A stretch of 64,000 bases of DNA from JBJMQS01 sp045802605 (lineage in GTDB: Bacteria; Planctomycetota; Planctomycetia; Gemmatales; Gemmataceae). This document shows, piece by piece, positions 36,114 to 45,631 of the stretch. The stretch's first letter is position 1, and each line of letters starts with the position of its first letter. The notes below the pieces were generated by a model that ran no database searches, was not told the origin of the DNA, and saw only the letters and a program-made list of their open reading frames with translations. The stretch spans positions 1 to 64,000 of the forward strand of contig JBJMQS010000057.1 of assembly GCA_045802605.1 (NCBI GenBank), given 5' to 3'. Both the position numbers and the translations under genes were made by a program.

Positions 36114-39100
36114 GATTTCGCCAGATCATATTCAAATGTTTTGGGCCCTTCGAAGAGCAGTGTCTCGATTTTGAGGTGGATTACGGACTTCACATCCTGT
36201 TCGGTGCCAACGAAGCCGGGAAAAGCTGCGCGTTGCGTGGCCTGCACGCATTACTCTTTGGGTTCCCACATCAATCTGCGGATGATTTTCGATTCAGTTA
36301 TTCACAGTTTCGGATTCGCGCGATTCTGGAGAATTCGGCAGGTAAGACCCTGAGCTGCGTACGAAAGAAGGGAAAGAAGGCCACGTTGCTATCCGCTGAT
36401 GAGAAGAGCGAAGTCAGCGAGTCGACCTGGTTCGAATTTCTCGGCGGCCTGCAAGAGACCCAGTTTGAGCAGCTGTTTGGACTCGATACAGCGCGATTGG
36501 TCGGCGGCGGACGGGAAATGGCGCAGGGGAAAGGCGATCTTGGGGAGGCGCTATTTGCGGCCGGAGCTGGGCTGTCCGGCCTTCGGGCGCTCGCGACGAA
36601 GCTGGAACATCGGCAGGCCGACCTGTACAAGTTCCGTGGCCAGACGCAGGTGATCAACAAGGCGCTTTCTGAGCATGAACGCCACCTTGCGGAGGTCCGC
36701 GCAAACGTACTGCAGCCCGAGGCCTATGCCGCTGCCGCATCGGCTTCAAAAGCCGCCGACGAAAATGCTGAGCAGTTTCGCCAGAAGCGGGCCGACGCAA
36801 GGCAGCAACTGGACCGCTTGAAGCGCTTTCGAGCGGCTCTCCCTACCATCGACTTGTTGCAGCGGGCGCAAGAGAGCCTCGCTGCTGTGGCGGATGCGCC
36901 GCTTCTCGGCTCTGATTTCGATTTGCTACATCGGGACGCAAATGAGAAACGAGAAGTGGCAAATGGCAAACTAGAAGACCTAGAGCGAAATCGCGGAGAG
37001 CTGGAAGAGCAGTTAGAAGGCAAGACGACTGGCGCCGCGATTCTCGCAGAAGAATCCGAGTTGGATGCGCTTAAGAAACTGGTCGGCGCGGACGCGAAGC
37101 AGCAGATAGCTTCGTTGAAAGCCGATACACGCCGGAGCGAAGAGGAGGGCAAAGCGAGAGATATCTACCGGGAGCTGACGGGCAAGACGACGTGGGACGA
37201 GATGTCGAATCTTCGGGTCACGCTCGAGCAGGCAGAGAAAATTACGGAACTGGCGAACGAGGCGAAGGCCGTTTCAGAGAATCTCACGGCGGCGAAGAAC
37301 GCGGTTCGAGATGCAGAAAGCGCCCTGAAGACTCTAGAGAACAAGAAAAGGGAGCCGCATGAACTAATTGACCCGAAGCCGCTCAGGGCGTGCGTCGACG
37401 CTATTTCGGCCGAAGGCCCGCTGGAAAGCCAGGCCGCGACTCGAAAAAGCGATGCCGCCAAAGAAGAGCTTCGGCTCAGAACTGCATTCGAACGGATGCA
37501 GCCTGGGATCGCGGGCGACATTGACGCGGCCGTATCTGTGCCAACCCCATCTGTTGATTCCATTGCCGAGTTCAGGAAATTGCTTGATGCGGCCCAACGA
37601 GCAAAGACCGCGGCCGCCGACAAACTGGCTCAGATCGACAACGACATCGTCGTTTGCCGCAAACAGATCGCACAAGTCAGCGCCGGAATGATCGTGCCGG
37701 CGCCGAGCGACCTGACAGCCCTTCGCCTGGTGCGAGACAAGGGGTTGTCGCTGATTCGCGCCCGGCTGGACGCGAAACCGGACCTTCACGTCGAACCCGA
37801 CTTCCTTGAGCGGCATGGAAGTGGCCAGAGTTTGATAGACGCTACGGTCAGCAAGGTGCGGGAAACGGATTCGCTCTCGGACAGGCTCTACGACGAAGCG
37901 GATCGCGTGGCAAAGCTCACCATGCTCAATCACGAGATGTCACTACATCAGGAACGACAGATTCATGTGGCGGGAGAACTAGGGCAAGCGGACGCTGAAG
38001 AGAAACGCGTATCGGATGCCTGGCATGCAGCATGGCGGTCAGCTGCGATTGTGCCCGAGTCGCCCGAAGTGATGCAGACTTGGACCATCAAATGGCAGCA
38101 GTTGCTTGGGCAGATTACGTCCTGGGCTGAATCAAAGCTCAAATGCAAGGAGGGTGAAGAACACATCGAACGCCTAAGGCAGCAGCTCTCCATCGCTTGC
38201 CCGACGACGAAAGATTCGCCCACCCTGGCCGCGGCGCTCGTTCTCGCAAAGAAAACAGTCTCGCAAATCGAAGCCGAGAACAGCGCGGCGGAAAAGCTGA
38301 CTGAAGATATTACGAAGTCGGAGACAGCGGTACAGAACGCTACAGAAGGTCTCGCTAAAGCCGAGTCCCGGCAGGGTGTATGGAATACAAAATGGCGCGA
38401 GGCCATCGCGGTGCTTCGCCTTTCCGAGAATGACGCTTCAGTTGGCACGGTTCAAAACTACTTGAAACGCATTCAGGAAATGCAGCAGCATCTGACCGAC
38501 ATGCGCATCAATGCCGCAACTGTCCGAGATATCGCACGAGAGCGCGACCTGTTATTTGAGCGGCTGTCGTCCGTCCGAAAACGACTTCAGACCGATGCAT
38601 CTCCGTCGACCGCCCAGTCATTCGACACGGACTTTCGTGTCCTCGATCAAGAACTCTCAGAAGCAAAACGGCTCCGCACAGAATCGGAGACCCTGGCCAA
38701 GCAATTGAAAAAGACAACACAGGATATCGCTACGGAGACCGAGTCTCTGCGCAAGGCGAATGCGGCTCTCTCATCGCTCGCGGCGCAGGCGGGGGTAGAT
38801 GACGTATCTAAGATCGCTGGAGCGGTGCAGAGAGCGAAAGAGCGAGTCCAGGCCCAGAAGCAAGTTGACGACCAAGAATCAGCACTTGCGAAAAATGCAA
38901 ATAGCCAACCGTTGGACGAATTTGTGAAGGAAGCACTTGCTCACAGGGAACAGTTGGAAGATGCGATAAAGGAAATCGAACTGGGTGTCGAGCGCCTAGA
39001 TGGCGAGGTAACCTCCGCGGAGGGGGATGCTCTCAAAGCGAGGCAGGCGCTGGAAGGCTTTGAGCACGCATCTGATTTTGCAAGCATGGCCAAACAAAAA

Positions 39101-39619
39101 GCAGAGTGTGTCCTCGTGAGTCTCGAAGACCATGTCATCGACTATGTCGCGTTGACCCTCGCTCGATCGGCATTGGAGACGGCTAAGGACCGTTATCGCA
39201 CGCGCAACCAGGACAGCTTGCTCCTCCGTGCGGGCCAATTTTTCAAAGTACTTACCGATCAGGCATACGTCGGTATTGACATCGATAACGATGAAGGCCA
39301 GGACGTGCTGAAGGCCGTGCGTGTTGATGGACATCCGACGCCGCGGGTTTCTGTGAATGGGCTTTCTGACGGCACAAGAGACCAACTGTTTCTTGCTCTT
39401 CGACTGGCCGGCATCGAGCTTCACCTTAATAACCGCGAACCTGTTCCTCTGATCATCGATGATATTTTGGCGAGCTTTGATGATGCGCGCGCCCGGGCGA
39501 CACTAAGCTGCCTCAGCGACATCGCGAAAAGAACGCAAGTGTTACTGTTTACGCACCATCAACATGTGGTGGACCTAACGGCGAACGTGAACCCAGAGGC
39601 TCGCATTCTTCGAATGTGA
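36110..39619 (+). CDS. YhaN/SbcC-like AAA ATPase with long coiled coil
   Basis: The product is 1169 residues. The N-terminal ATPase half has FGPFEEQCLDF and the Walker A FGANEAGKSCALRGL (residues 32-39). The central 900 residues are heptad-like and Glu/Lys/Ala-rich (for example LEDLERNRGELEEQLEG). The C-terminal half has a signature VSVNGLSDGTRDQLFLALRL and the Walker B PLIIDDILASFDDARA. It would drive ATP-dependent opening of the YhaO nuclease for DNA-end processing. It is translationally coupled to yhaO. Whether it is housekeeping repair or part of phage defence here cannot be told from sequence. Confidence 0.88.
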   Translation: MRFRQIIFKCFGPFEEQCLDFEVDYGLHILFGANEAGKSCALRGLHALLFGFPHQSADDFRFSYSQFRIRAILENSAGKTLSCVRKKGKKATLLSADEKSEVSESTWFEFLGGLQETQFEQLFGLDTARLVGGGREMAQGKGDLGEALFAAGAGLSGLRALATKLEHRQADLYKFRGQTQVINKALSEHERHLAEVRANVLQPEAYAAAASASKAADENAEQFRQKRADARQQLDRLKRFRAALPTIDLLQRAQESLAAVADAPLLGSDFDLLHRDANEKREVANGKLEDLERNRGELEEQLEGKTTGAAILAEESELDALKKLVGADAKQQIASLKADTRRSEEEGKARDIYRELTGKTTWDEMSNLRVTLEQAEKITELANEAKAVSENLTAAKNAVRDAESALKTLENKKREPHELIDPKPLRACVDAISAEGPLESQAATRKSDAAKEELRLRTAFERMQPGIAGDIDAAVSVPTPSVDSIAEFRKLLDAAQRAKTAAADKLAQIDNDIVVCRKQIAQVSAGMIVPAPSDLTALRLVRDKGLSLIRARLDAKPDLHVEPDFLERHGSGQSLIDATVSKVRETDSLSDRLYDEADRVAKLTMLNHEMSLHQERQIHVAGELGQADAEEKRVSDAWHAAWRSAAIVPESPEVMQTWTIKWQQLLGQITSWAESKLKCKEGEEHIERLRQQLSIACPTTKDSPTLAAALVLAKKTVSQIEAENSAAEKLTEDITKSETAVQNATEGLAKAESRQGVWNTKWREAIAVLRLSENDASVGTVQNYLKRIQEMQQHLTDMRINAATVRDIARERDLLFERLSSVRKRLQTDASPSTAQSFDTDFRVLDQELSEAKRLRTESETLAKQLKKTTQDIATETESLRKANAALSSLAAQAGVDDVSKIAGAVQRAKERVQAQKQVDDQESALAKNANSQPLDEFVKEALAHREQLEDAIKEIELGVERLDGEVTSAEGDALKARQALEGFEHASDFASMAKQKAECVLVSLEDHVIDYVALTLARSALETAKDRYRTRNQDSLLLRAGQFFKVLTDQAYVGIDIDNDEGQDVLKAVRVDGHPTPRVSVNGLSDGTRDQLFLALRLAGIELHLNNREPVPLIIDDILASFDDARARATLSCLSDIAKRTQVLLFTHHQHVVDLTANVNPEARILRM

Positions 39620-39860
39620 TGCAGTTGCACTCGTTCACTGGGAGTCGGTGGAATCACGTTGGATGATCGGAGAGATCTCAAGTAACGTTCGAAAAGATCC
39701 AGAAACCCTTGGTCACATTCGTGATCAACATACAGGGGCCTGAATTCAGGTTTCCGAGCTATCGCATGTTGCGATGATCTTGTGGTTCTCGACTGCGATG
39801 ATGCTGCCCTAAATGTCAGGATCGGCTCTCCGGTAGAAGTACGTTGCAAACCGCGTTGAA
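39620..39860. other. Intergenic gap
   Basis: Convergent 3' ends of the YhaN-like and recombinase genes. I see no gene. Confidence 0.4.
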
Positions 39861-40955
39861 TCAATATCGAAGCACATATGCCGGTGACTTACTCAGGCGG
39901 TCGCGGCTTCGAATGTACGTCAAAGTGGTCCGCGGGTCGGCGTGCCCGGCGAAATCTTGCAGGTCGATAATGTCGCTGCCGCGCTCCCGAGCCGTCGTGA
40001 GCGCAGTTACTCTCAGCGAGTGAACTGTGACGGCGGGATCCAATCCAAGCCGAGCAACATACCGAGCAATGAGCCTTTGCACAGCACGACGCGACATTGC
40101 CCTCGGCTGAAAACCATCGCGGCCGCGGCCACGAGCAGTTCGGGTCGGCACGAACAATGCAACTGAACTTGCATCGCGCAAATCGCCGGCATCGAGCCAT
40201 TCCTCCAGACGTTCGACGGCCTCAGGATGTAATGGCACACGACGTTCTTTGCCGCCTTTTCCTCTGACCTCAAGAATTCGGTGTCCACCAGTCGATTTGT
40301 AATCTTGCACTCTCAGCCGCGTTAATTCACCGACTCGGCAACCAGTATACGCGAGGACTGCCAGCATCGCTCTATCGCGGTAGCCTTCCGGACTCTCTCG
40401 CGAAGGCGCATCGAGCAAACGGCGGCAATCCTCCGGCGACAAGCCGACCGTCTTCCCGTCTCGCGGCACGGCGGGCACAGAAATGAAATCACTATGTGCC
40501 GGGTTCGCGCCGGCATAGCCGTAGACCTGCAGGTAACTGAATAGCGATCGCAACACGGTGATCTTTCGCACGATGGCCACGTTTGAAAGGCCCCGATGTA
40601 CGAGGTGATCGCGCCATGCCGCCACATGGTTTGGTCGAATCGCCACGAGTTCTGCCAAGTGATCGCCCGCGATCCCCACAAACTGAAGAAATTGTCCGAG
40701 TTCCCTCGAATAAGCGGATCGTGTTTCCATAGAGGGCGACTTTGAGAGCCAGGCCCGACAAGCCTCGCTGAAGCGAACACTGTTCAGGCTAGCCGTCAAA
40801 TTTTCATTGTGCGCGAATGCGGGAATGACAGTCCGGCTTGACGATTCTCGTGAATTCTGGCCAAGCGTCGAAAGAGCGATCGGAAGGCTATCAGAGTTGG
40901 ACACAACGACCGATTCGGGGTCGGGTAGCCGATGGAATGTGGAGTCATCTTTCAT
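39861..40955 (-). CDS. XerC/D-like tyrosine recombinase
   Basis: The product is 364 residues from ATG 40955. A core-binding SAM-like domain (SMETRSAYSRELGQFLQFVG) precedes the catalytic domain. The active-site residues are present: YTGCRVGELTRLRV (Arg), VRGKGGKERRVPLHP (Lys), TVHSLRVTALTTA (H-x-x-R) and FAGHADPRTTLTYIRS (His and nucleophile Tyr). Intact, unlike the integrase at 28-29 kb. A good promoter lies 24-52 bp upstream. It could move the island or resolve dimers of a plasmid. Confidence 0.9.
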   Translation of the reverse strand: MKDDSTFHRLPDPESVVVSNSDSLPIALSTLGQNSRESSSRTVIPAFAHNENLTASLNSVRFSEACRAWLSKSPSMETRSAYSRELGQFLQFVGIAGDHLAELVAIRPNHVAAWRDHLVHRGLSNVAIVRKITVLRSLFSYLQVYGYAGANPAHSDFISVPAVPRDGKTVGLSPEDCRRLLDAPSRESPEGYRDRAMLAVLAYTGCRVGELTRLRVQDYKSTGGHRILEVRGKGGKERRVPLHPEAVERLEEWLDAGDLRDASSVALFVPTRTARGRGRDGFQPRAMSRRAVQRLIARYVARLGLDPAVTVHSLRVTALTTARERGSDIIDLQDFAGHADPRTTLTYIRSRDRLSKSPAYVLRY

Positions 40956-40978
40956 GTCGTGCAAAGTGCGTTTCGCGA

Positions 40979-41007
40979 CTTATACACCCGCATGATAAGA
41001 AGGTCAA
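40979..41007 (-). promoter_or_regulatory. Sigma70-type promoter for the recombinase
   Basis: On the minus strand TTGACC (41007-41002) is separated by 17 bp from TATAAG (40984-40979), 23 bp before the ATG at 40955. Confidence 0.65.
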
Positions 41008-41123
41008 ACAACTAAGTATGTTTTTTTCAGCACGTCATAAATTCATGGATTGTCTAGCCATCTCCCTCTTGGTTGCTTCCTATATATAAGGTGTGCCGGA
41101 TTCCAAAACACTGAATAGAGTTG

Positions 41124-41282
41124 CTAGTCGGCTACGGCACCGAACGACGAAATTGTCCATTGCAGTTGCGGACAGTACTCGCCGCTAAACACTGAGTATT
41201 CGGTGTCCACCGCGGTGGTCTTGATAACGAGGCCGAGCATTGTGGTGCCACGTTTCAAAGTGATTTGCGGGCCGGCACCCAT
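41124..41282 (-). CDS. Possible 52-residue product overlapping the 3' end of the E2-E1-JAB gene
   Basis: ATG 41282 gives MGAGPQITLKRGTTMLGLVI then KTTAVDTEYSVFSGEYCPQL and QWTISSFGAVAD. It starts inside the last codons of the E2-E1-JAB gene in another frame and is predicted to be beta-rich. It does not end in a diglycine. It may be a genuine small partner, a frameshifted extension, or chance. No SD was recognised. Confidence 0.25.
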   Translation of the reverse strand: MGAGPQITLKRGTTMLGLVIKTTAVDTEYSVFSGEYCPQLQWTISSFGAVAD

Positions 41283-43546
41283 CCCCCATCCTGATTCATC
41301 CTGGCAATAAACCAGGACGACGCACTTTGTTCGCCGACGATAGCCATCAATGCTGGAAGGCCAGCCGCGGACATGCGGTCGGTCATCCAGGAGAACACCT
41401 TCATGTCGTCTCTGCTCGGCAAGCATGAACAACCGTCGGGATGTGAATGCCATTCACCCACATATTCCAATTGGCCTGCCGTCGTTGCCGTGACGCGGGC
41501 GACGCTTTCGCGCAGGCCATCCGATCCGCGAATATACAGGGTCGGCCATTCCTCGCTATCCGGTGGAGACGGAATCGTGTCCACCACGTAAACCGTCTTG
41601 TGTACCAGATCATATGCGCCGATCAGCACGCCTCCTGTTTCGTTCGGCAGTTTCGACGACCGCAACTCGGTCAGCATTTCAAAGAGCCCTTCATCGAGAA
41701 CTACCGTCCATTCACCAATGGTCGCGCGGTAGACGGCGGAAACCGGCGCTCGGACAAGAGTGACTGCGCATGTCGCAGCGTCGCTCCGCCAGACATGAAT
41801 TGCGGCCTCGTCCATCGTCGCGGCGGTGCGAACTGCGTGGGCACCAATGCCACCATTGATCGCCACCAGATGCGTGGGAAGCGAAAAGGAAACATCCCGG
41901 CATGACCGGGCGTAGCGAATGCGACTGGCGTTTTCTTCGAGATGGCCGGCAAGCCGTTCGTCGCGGATCAGAGCGCGATAGTACTGCATCTCCAGGCAGT
42001 CGAGAGTGATTCCACGCTTGGGATCTTCACTGAGGCATACAAGGTCCAAACCGCGCGGACTAAGAAACAGCGATATACGACGCGCGGCCGATTCAGTATC
42101 GCGGGCGAGGTATCTGGCTACGGGCACAGAGGCAGACAAATCGAGGATGATGTCCGCTTGCGCCAGCGCAGCGTAGACGGCTGGCTTATCGCAACCGGGC
42201 CGAAGGATATTGGCGGCAATCGCCTTTACGGGCGGTTCGTCCTCAAAGCAGGCATCAATCATCGCGCCTACCGCCTCGACCTTATGCAACCCTACGCCCC
42301 ATGCCGGTGACGCGTGGCGGGCAACATTGTGCGGCAACAATTCGTCATCGTCGATCAAGGACCAGATTCCGAAACCACCGCGCACTAGATTCAGTACGAC
42401 TTGCGATCCGAGCGCTCCAACGCCGACGGCCAGTATTTTGAAAGGAACCGGCTCAACGCCACTCGCTGCTGCCGCAGCCACCCGTGACAGGCTAAAATGC
42501 GGCCGAACAGTATCCAAGGCAATATCACTGCCGCGGCAGGATTCGTTGTGGGCAAGAAATACGCCGACGGTCCACCCGTCCTTGTCCCGAACTTTGTCCC
42601 AAACACCAAGCTTTTTTCCAATCTCGAAAACGGATTGCAGTGTTATGAACGCCCACAGATCGTTGATTTCGGCTTCCACATCGCCTTGTCGCTGCAGCGG
42701 GAAGGCGATCACAATGATTAGGGAGGCGTTGAGGCATCCGTCATCCTTCCACCGTTTCAGGCGATCACGTAGTTCAGCCAACAGATCGAACTGCTCGCCT
42801 TTCACAAAATCAGCGAGGTCCTCAAGATTGCGTGGTGCATGACGGATAACGCCATGCTGGCGCGAGTCGGCAAAGAACATGGAGGCGATGAATTTCGGCC
42901 CGTCCCCCGGTTGGCGCGCGCCGGTAGAACGGCGTGCGATCAGCGTGCCGCTGTTCTCGCTGGTGGGCACCAGCGTGACATCGAGTTTTTCAGCCGCCTC
43001 GCCGTTTACTTTCACCATGTCAGCGGGAATCACTAAACGATACGGCGTCCCGAATAATAACGGCTCAAGAGGTTGATCGTCGCGATGTAGCGTCCCCATT
43101 GCGGTGTCGGCAAACCAGCGTCGGATTCGCTCAATGAACGCCGAAGGTGTCCAGCGAATGCGCACCTCATCCCAACCCTGTTCGTAGATGCAAAGACTGC
43201 GCGGGAATTCCACCGCCCGCCAGTTGGTATGCGGTACCAATGGAAAATCGCTCCGGAGCACAAGCACGTCCGGGAAACTGTCGTCATCGCGAGTAAAGAC
43301 GATGGCGACCCGCTCAACCAGCCGCACATCATTAACCGTCAGTTGCGGACGCTGCACGTCAAGATCGACGACCACTATGTCCGCGTCGCCCGCTGCTGGC
43401 CTGGCATTGCAATGCCGGCACTCGACCAGACGAACGAAATCCAGCCTGCCGCTTTTAATGGCCGTTACTAAGTCGCTCGCCCGCGTAATGGTCAAGGATG
43501 ACGGATCGACGCGAACGCCGTCGGGTTCAAGATAGTTCGGCTCCAT
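41255..43546 (-). CDS. E2-E1-JAB triple-domain ubiquitin-like conjugation/deconjugation protein
   Basis: The product is 763 residues. Residues 1-170 form a bacterial E2-like domain; VEFPRSLCIYEQGWDE places the putative catalytic Cys at 119. Residues 365-600 form a ThiF/E1 adenylation domain: KILAVGVGALGSQVVLN (nucleotide loop 374-381), SLIDDDELLPHNVARH (the D-x4-N-x2-R type motif), and a candidate E1 catalytic Cys549 in ARSCRDVSFSLPTHL. Residues 630-763 form a JAB/MPN+ metalloprotease: NETGGVLIG with Glu636 and GEWHSHPDGCSCLPSRDD with His700, His702 and Asp714. The protein could thus activate, transfer and remove a modifier. The start is three bases after the MBL stop. No ubiquitin-like gene or CD-NTase is recognisable in the operon. 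Confidence 0.88.
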   Translation of the reverse strand: MEPNYLEPDGVRVDPSSLTITRASDLVTAIKSGRLDFVRLVECRHCNARPAAGDADIVVVDLDVQRPQLTVNDVRLVERVAIVFTRDDDSFPDVLVLRSDFPLVPHTNWRAVEFPRSLCIYEQGWDEVRIRWTPSAFIERIRRWFADTAMGTLHRDDQPLEPLLFGTPYRLVIPADMVKVNGEAAEKLDVTLVPTSENSGTLIARRSTGARQPGDGPKFIASMFFADSRQHGVIRHAPRNLEDLADFVKGEQFDLLAELRDRLKRWKDDGCLNASLIIVIAFPLQRQGDVEAEINDLWAFITLQSVFEIGKKLGVWDKVRDKDGWTVGVFLAHNESCRGSDIALDTVRPHFSLSRVAAAAASGVEPVPFKILAVGVGALGSQVVLNLVRGGFGIWSLIDDDELLPHNVARHASPAWGVGLHKVEAVGAMIDACFEDEPPVKAIAANILRPGCDKPAVYAALAQADIILDLSASVPVARYLARDTESAARRISLFLSPRGLDLVCLSEDPKRGITLDCLEMQYYRALIRDERLAGHLEENASRIRYARSCRDVSFSLPTHLVAINGGIGAHAVRTAATMDEAAIHVWRSDAATCAVTLVRAPVSAVYRATIGEWTVVLDEGLFEMLTELRSSKLPNETGGVLIGAYDLVHKTVYVVDTIPSPPDSEEWPTLYIRGSDGLRESVARVTATTAGQLEYVGEWHSHPDGCSCLPSRDDMKVFSWMTDRMSAAGLPALMAIVGEQSASSWFIARMNQDGGWVPARKSL

Positions 43547-43549
43547 GGT

Positions 43550-44683
43550 TCATCCCGCCCGCGGAGCGGATACCGAAGTCAATGCGGATGCACCGACCGA
43601 CTGTTCCCGCTTCACGCTCGCCTTGAAGCGGTCCACCTCGATGACGAACGGTTGCGGAGCCGACTGGCGTGGATGCTCCATCGTAACGATGAACTGGCCG
43701 TCCTTATCCTTAATGATCCTGCGATAGTAGGTCGCAGCCTGCCGGTGCGGCGGCTGATCGGACTTGTCTTCTTCGGTGCCTTGAACCGGGATCGGCTTGC
43801 TTGTGGAGACGATGATGCCGCCGCGCTGCATCTGATCCTCGAACAGCCAGGCCACATCCTTGACCGGCTTGGTTTCGTCCCGTCCGCGATCGAAGCTGAG
43901 GGTCTTGTAGCTACAGTGATGCGGAAGTTTGAAAATATCCCATTCGAGCCGGGCATCGCGCTTGTGATAGCGAGTCGTTTGGACGATTGCCGAGAGGGCT
44001 TCATTATCGACATCCGAACCCAAAATCGCCTTCGTGTCCACTCCATCCACTCGGAGTGTCAGTTGGACAACGAGCGAATCGCGATTGCGGTCAATGACCG
44101 TACATTCATCCTGCCGCGATCCGAATGGCGAATGACCGAAGAATTCCGCGCCGTCCGACTGAAGTGTGAAACCCGGAATGACATTGCCAGCATCCGTGAT
44201 GAGATGCCTGCGTGATTCCAGCGACATGCCATTCTCCTTGAGCCATGCCTCCAAGGCCACCGGCCGCGAAAACACGCGCACGCCATAATTCTTCTTCAGC
44301 CGATAGCGTGCCTCCGCCTGCAGTGCTTGAGCACCCGGCTCCAATCCACTTTTGCTTTCGGTGATGACGGCAGCGGGCACCCACAGTTCGGTGATCTTGG
44401 TCCGCATGCCCGTCTGGTACTTGGCGGCGTGATCGAGATAGAAGAACTCATCGGCCTTACGGGTGTGGTCGTCATCGAGGTGAGTGATGGCGACAACATC
44501 GTAGTAATCGCGCTTCGCCGCCGTGAGATCGTCGCGCAGGGCTTTGGGTAGATCGATGCGGTTGTCGTCATCGTCATCGGGATTGCGCTCGTCGGCGTAA
44601 TCGAAAAGCAGTTTGCGGCCGTTGGCCAAGTCGATCAGGCAGGTATCTGCATTGCCCAGGGGGTAAAACGACAGACGCGGCAT
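43550..44683 (-). CDS. Metallo-beta-lactamase-fold hydrolase of the ubiquitin-like operon
   Basis: The product is 377 residues from ATG 44683 with a strong SD (AAGGAGG, six bases). The MBL metal motif is AITHLDDDHTRKADEF, an HxDxDH form in which the usual second His is Asp (residues 68-73). Later metal/active-site segments are AILGSDVDNEAL and FKLPHHCSYKTL. The arrangement resembles ComEC-type MBL proteins. MBL genes next to E2/E1/JAB genes have been noted in comparative surveys of prokaryotic ubiquitin-like systems; the substrate is unknown. Could be the effector nuclease or phosphodiesterase of the module. Confidence 0.85.
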   Translation of the reverse strand: MPRLSFYPLGNADTCLIDLANGRKLLFDYADERNPDDDDDNRIDLPKALRDDLTAAKRDYYDVVAITHLDDDHTRKADEFFYLDHAAKYQTGMRTKITELWVPAAVITESKSGLEPGAQALQAEARYRLKKNYGVRVFSRPVALEAWLKENGMSLESRRHLITDAGNVIPGFTLQSDGAEFFGHSPFGSRQDECTVIDRNRDSLVVQLTLRVDGVDTKAILGSDVDNEALSAIVQTTRYHKRDARLEWDIFKLPHHCSYKTLSFDRGRDETKPVKDVAWLFEDQMQRGGIIVSTSKPIPVQGTEEDKSDQPPHRQAATYYRRIIKDKDGQFIVTMEHPRQSAPQPFVIEVDRFKASVKREQSVGASALTSVSAPRAG

Positions 44684-44718
44684 AAAGCCTCCTTGAGGTA
44701 AAAACAGGGATCGCGTTT

Positions 44719-45486
44719 TCAGTCGGCCTTCGCGTCCTTCGGCGATTTGGCCGGTTCATCATGTTCCTTGGCAACAAGTATCGCCGTCGAAAACAGCGAC
44801 TCCGCGTAGCGGTCAGCGCACCGACGGACGTAATCCGGCAATTCCCGCGCAACGAGAATGGATGCGATCGTAAATGCCCCGGCGACGGCCAATCCCGCGT
44901 ACGGCCGCATTCCAAACAGGAACACCACGCAGCAACCGGCTAGACATGCGACGCAGAGGCCGACCCAATGCCATCGGACTCCGAATAGGTTTCGAGCAAA
45001 TCCGTAATCCTCGTTGTGCGTGGCAAGAAGTGCCGCTTCAGGTTTGCCGCGAAGTGTGTAGCGCAATTGGCGCGTGGCATCGCCAATTTGCCGGTCGATT
45101 TCGTCCTTAGTCCCGTCGCTCGGCACCGAGGCCGGCAGCGCCATCCCTGTTAGCCGCTTAATGGCACCGCGCCACTTCGATTTCTGCTGGTCGGAACAGT
45201 GCTGATCCCATGGTCGCAGCCAACGGGTCGTCGGCGGACCGCCCCATGCCGCCCACAGTTCCTCTTCGGCGGAGCGACCCCGCGCGCGGGCAAATTGACC
45301 GAGTATAATAGCGACGAGGAATTCGACCCCGATTGCCGAGCTCGCTGCCGCATACCATTTAGTGAATTCGTGTACGACGACCCAAGCCGTCAACGCAGGA
45401 GCGGCCGCGAGCAGAAGACCGGGAAGCAATCGTGCTTTCCGCTCATACCGATCGCTGAATGACGCAAACTGAAGGAACAATCGCAT
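44719..45486 (-). CDS. Four-TM membrane protein, first gene of the ubiquitin-like operon
   Basis: The product is 255 residues from ATG 45486. Four hydrophobic helices are clear: about 20-38 (LPGLLLAAAPALTAWVVV), 46-64 (AASSAIGVEFLVAIILG), 174-193 (WVGLCVACLAGCCVVFLFG) and 196-213. The 110-residue loop between TM2 and TM3 contains WGGPPTTRWLRPWDQHCSDQ and is presumably cytoplasmic. A two-plus-two TM layout recalls 4TM effectors of nucleotide-signalling defence systems, but sequence relatedness is not demonstrable by eye. As the operon leader it may be a pore-forming effector or the modified substrate. Confidence 0.65.
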   Translation of the reverse strand: MRLFLQFASFSDRYERKARLLPGLLLAAAPALTAWVVVHEFTKWYAAASSAIGVEFLVAIILGQFARARGRSAEEELWAAWGGPPTTRWLRPWDQHCSDQQKSKWRGAIKRLTGMALPASVPSDGTKDEIDRQIGDATRQLRYTLRGKPEAALLATHNEDYGFARNLFGVRWHWVGLCVACLAGCCVVFLFGMRPYAGLAVAGAFTIASILVARELPDYVRRCADRYAESLFSTAILVAKEHDEPAKSPKDAKAD

Positions 45487-45591
45487 CAGGGTTATCCATT
45501 TTCCTGTGAATTTCGAAGTCTTCGTAAATCCCCTGCCTGTTACCTGTCCAGTAAACACTAAACGCGGCAAGCAAAATCGGCAAGATCAACA

Positions 45592-45607
45592 TGCAATTTT
45601 TTTTGCA
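45592..45607. promoter_or_regulatory. AT-rich inverted repeat in the divergent control region
   Basis: TGCAA and (T)TGCA flank an uninterrupted T tract, giving TGCAATTTTTTTTGCA. It sits between the two divergent operons and may be an operator or a bent-DNA element. Confidence 0.4.
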
Positions 45608-45631
45608 AGTGTCTTTGGTTGCCTTCCAACC

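Noticed and set aside
41255..45486. CBASS type II
   Set aside because: Bacterial E1/E2 and JAB domains occur there, but no CD-NTase/SMODS cyclase motif is present in any neighbour.
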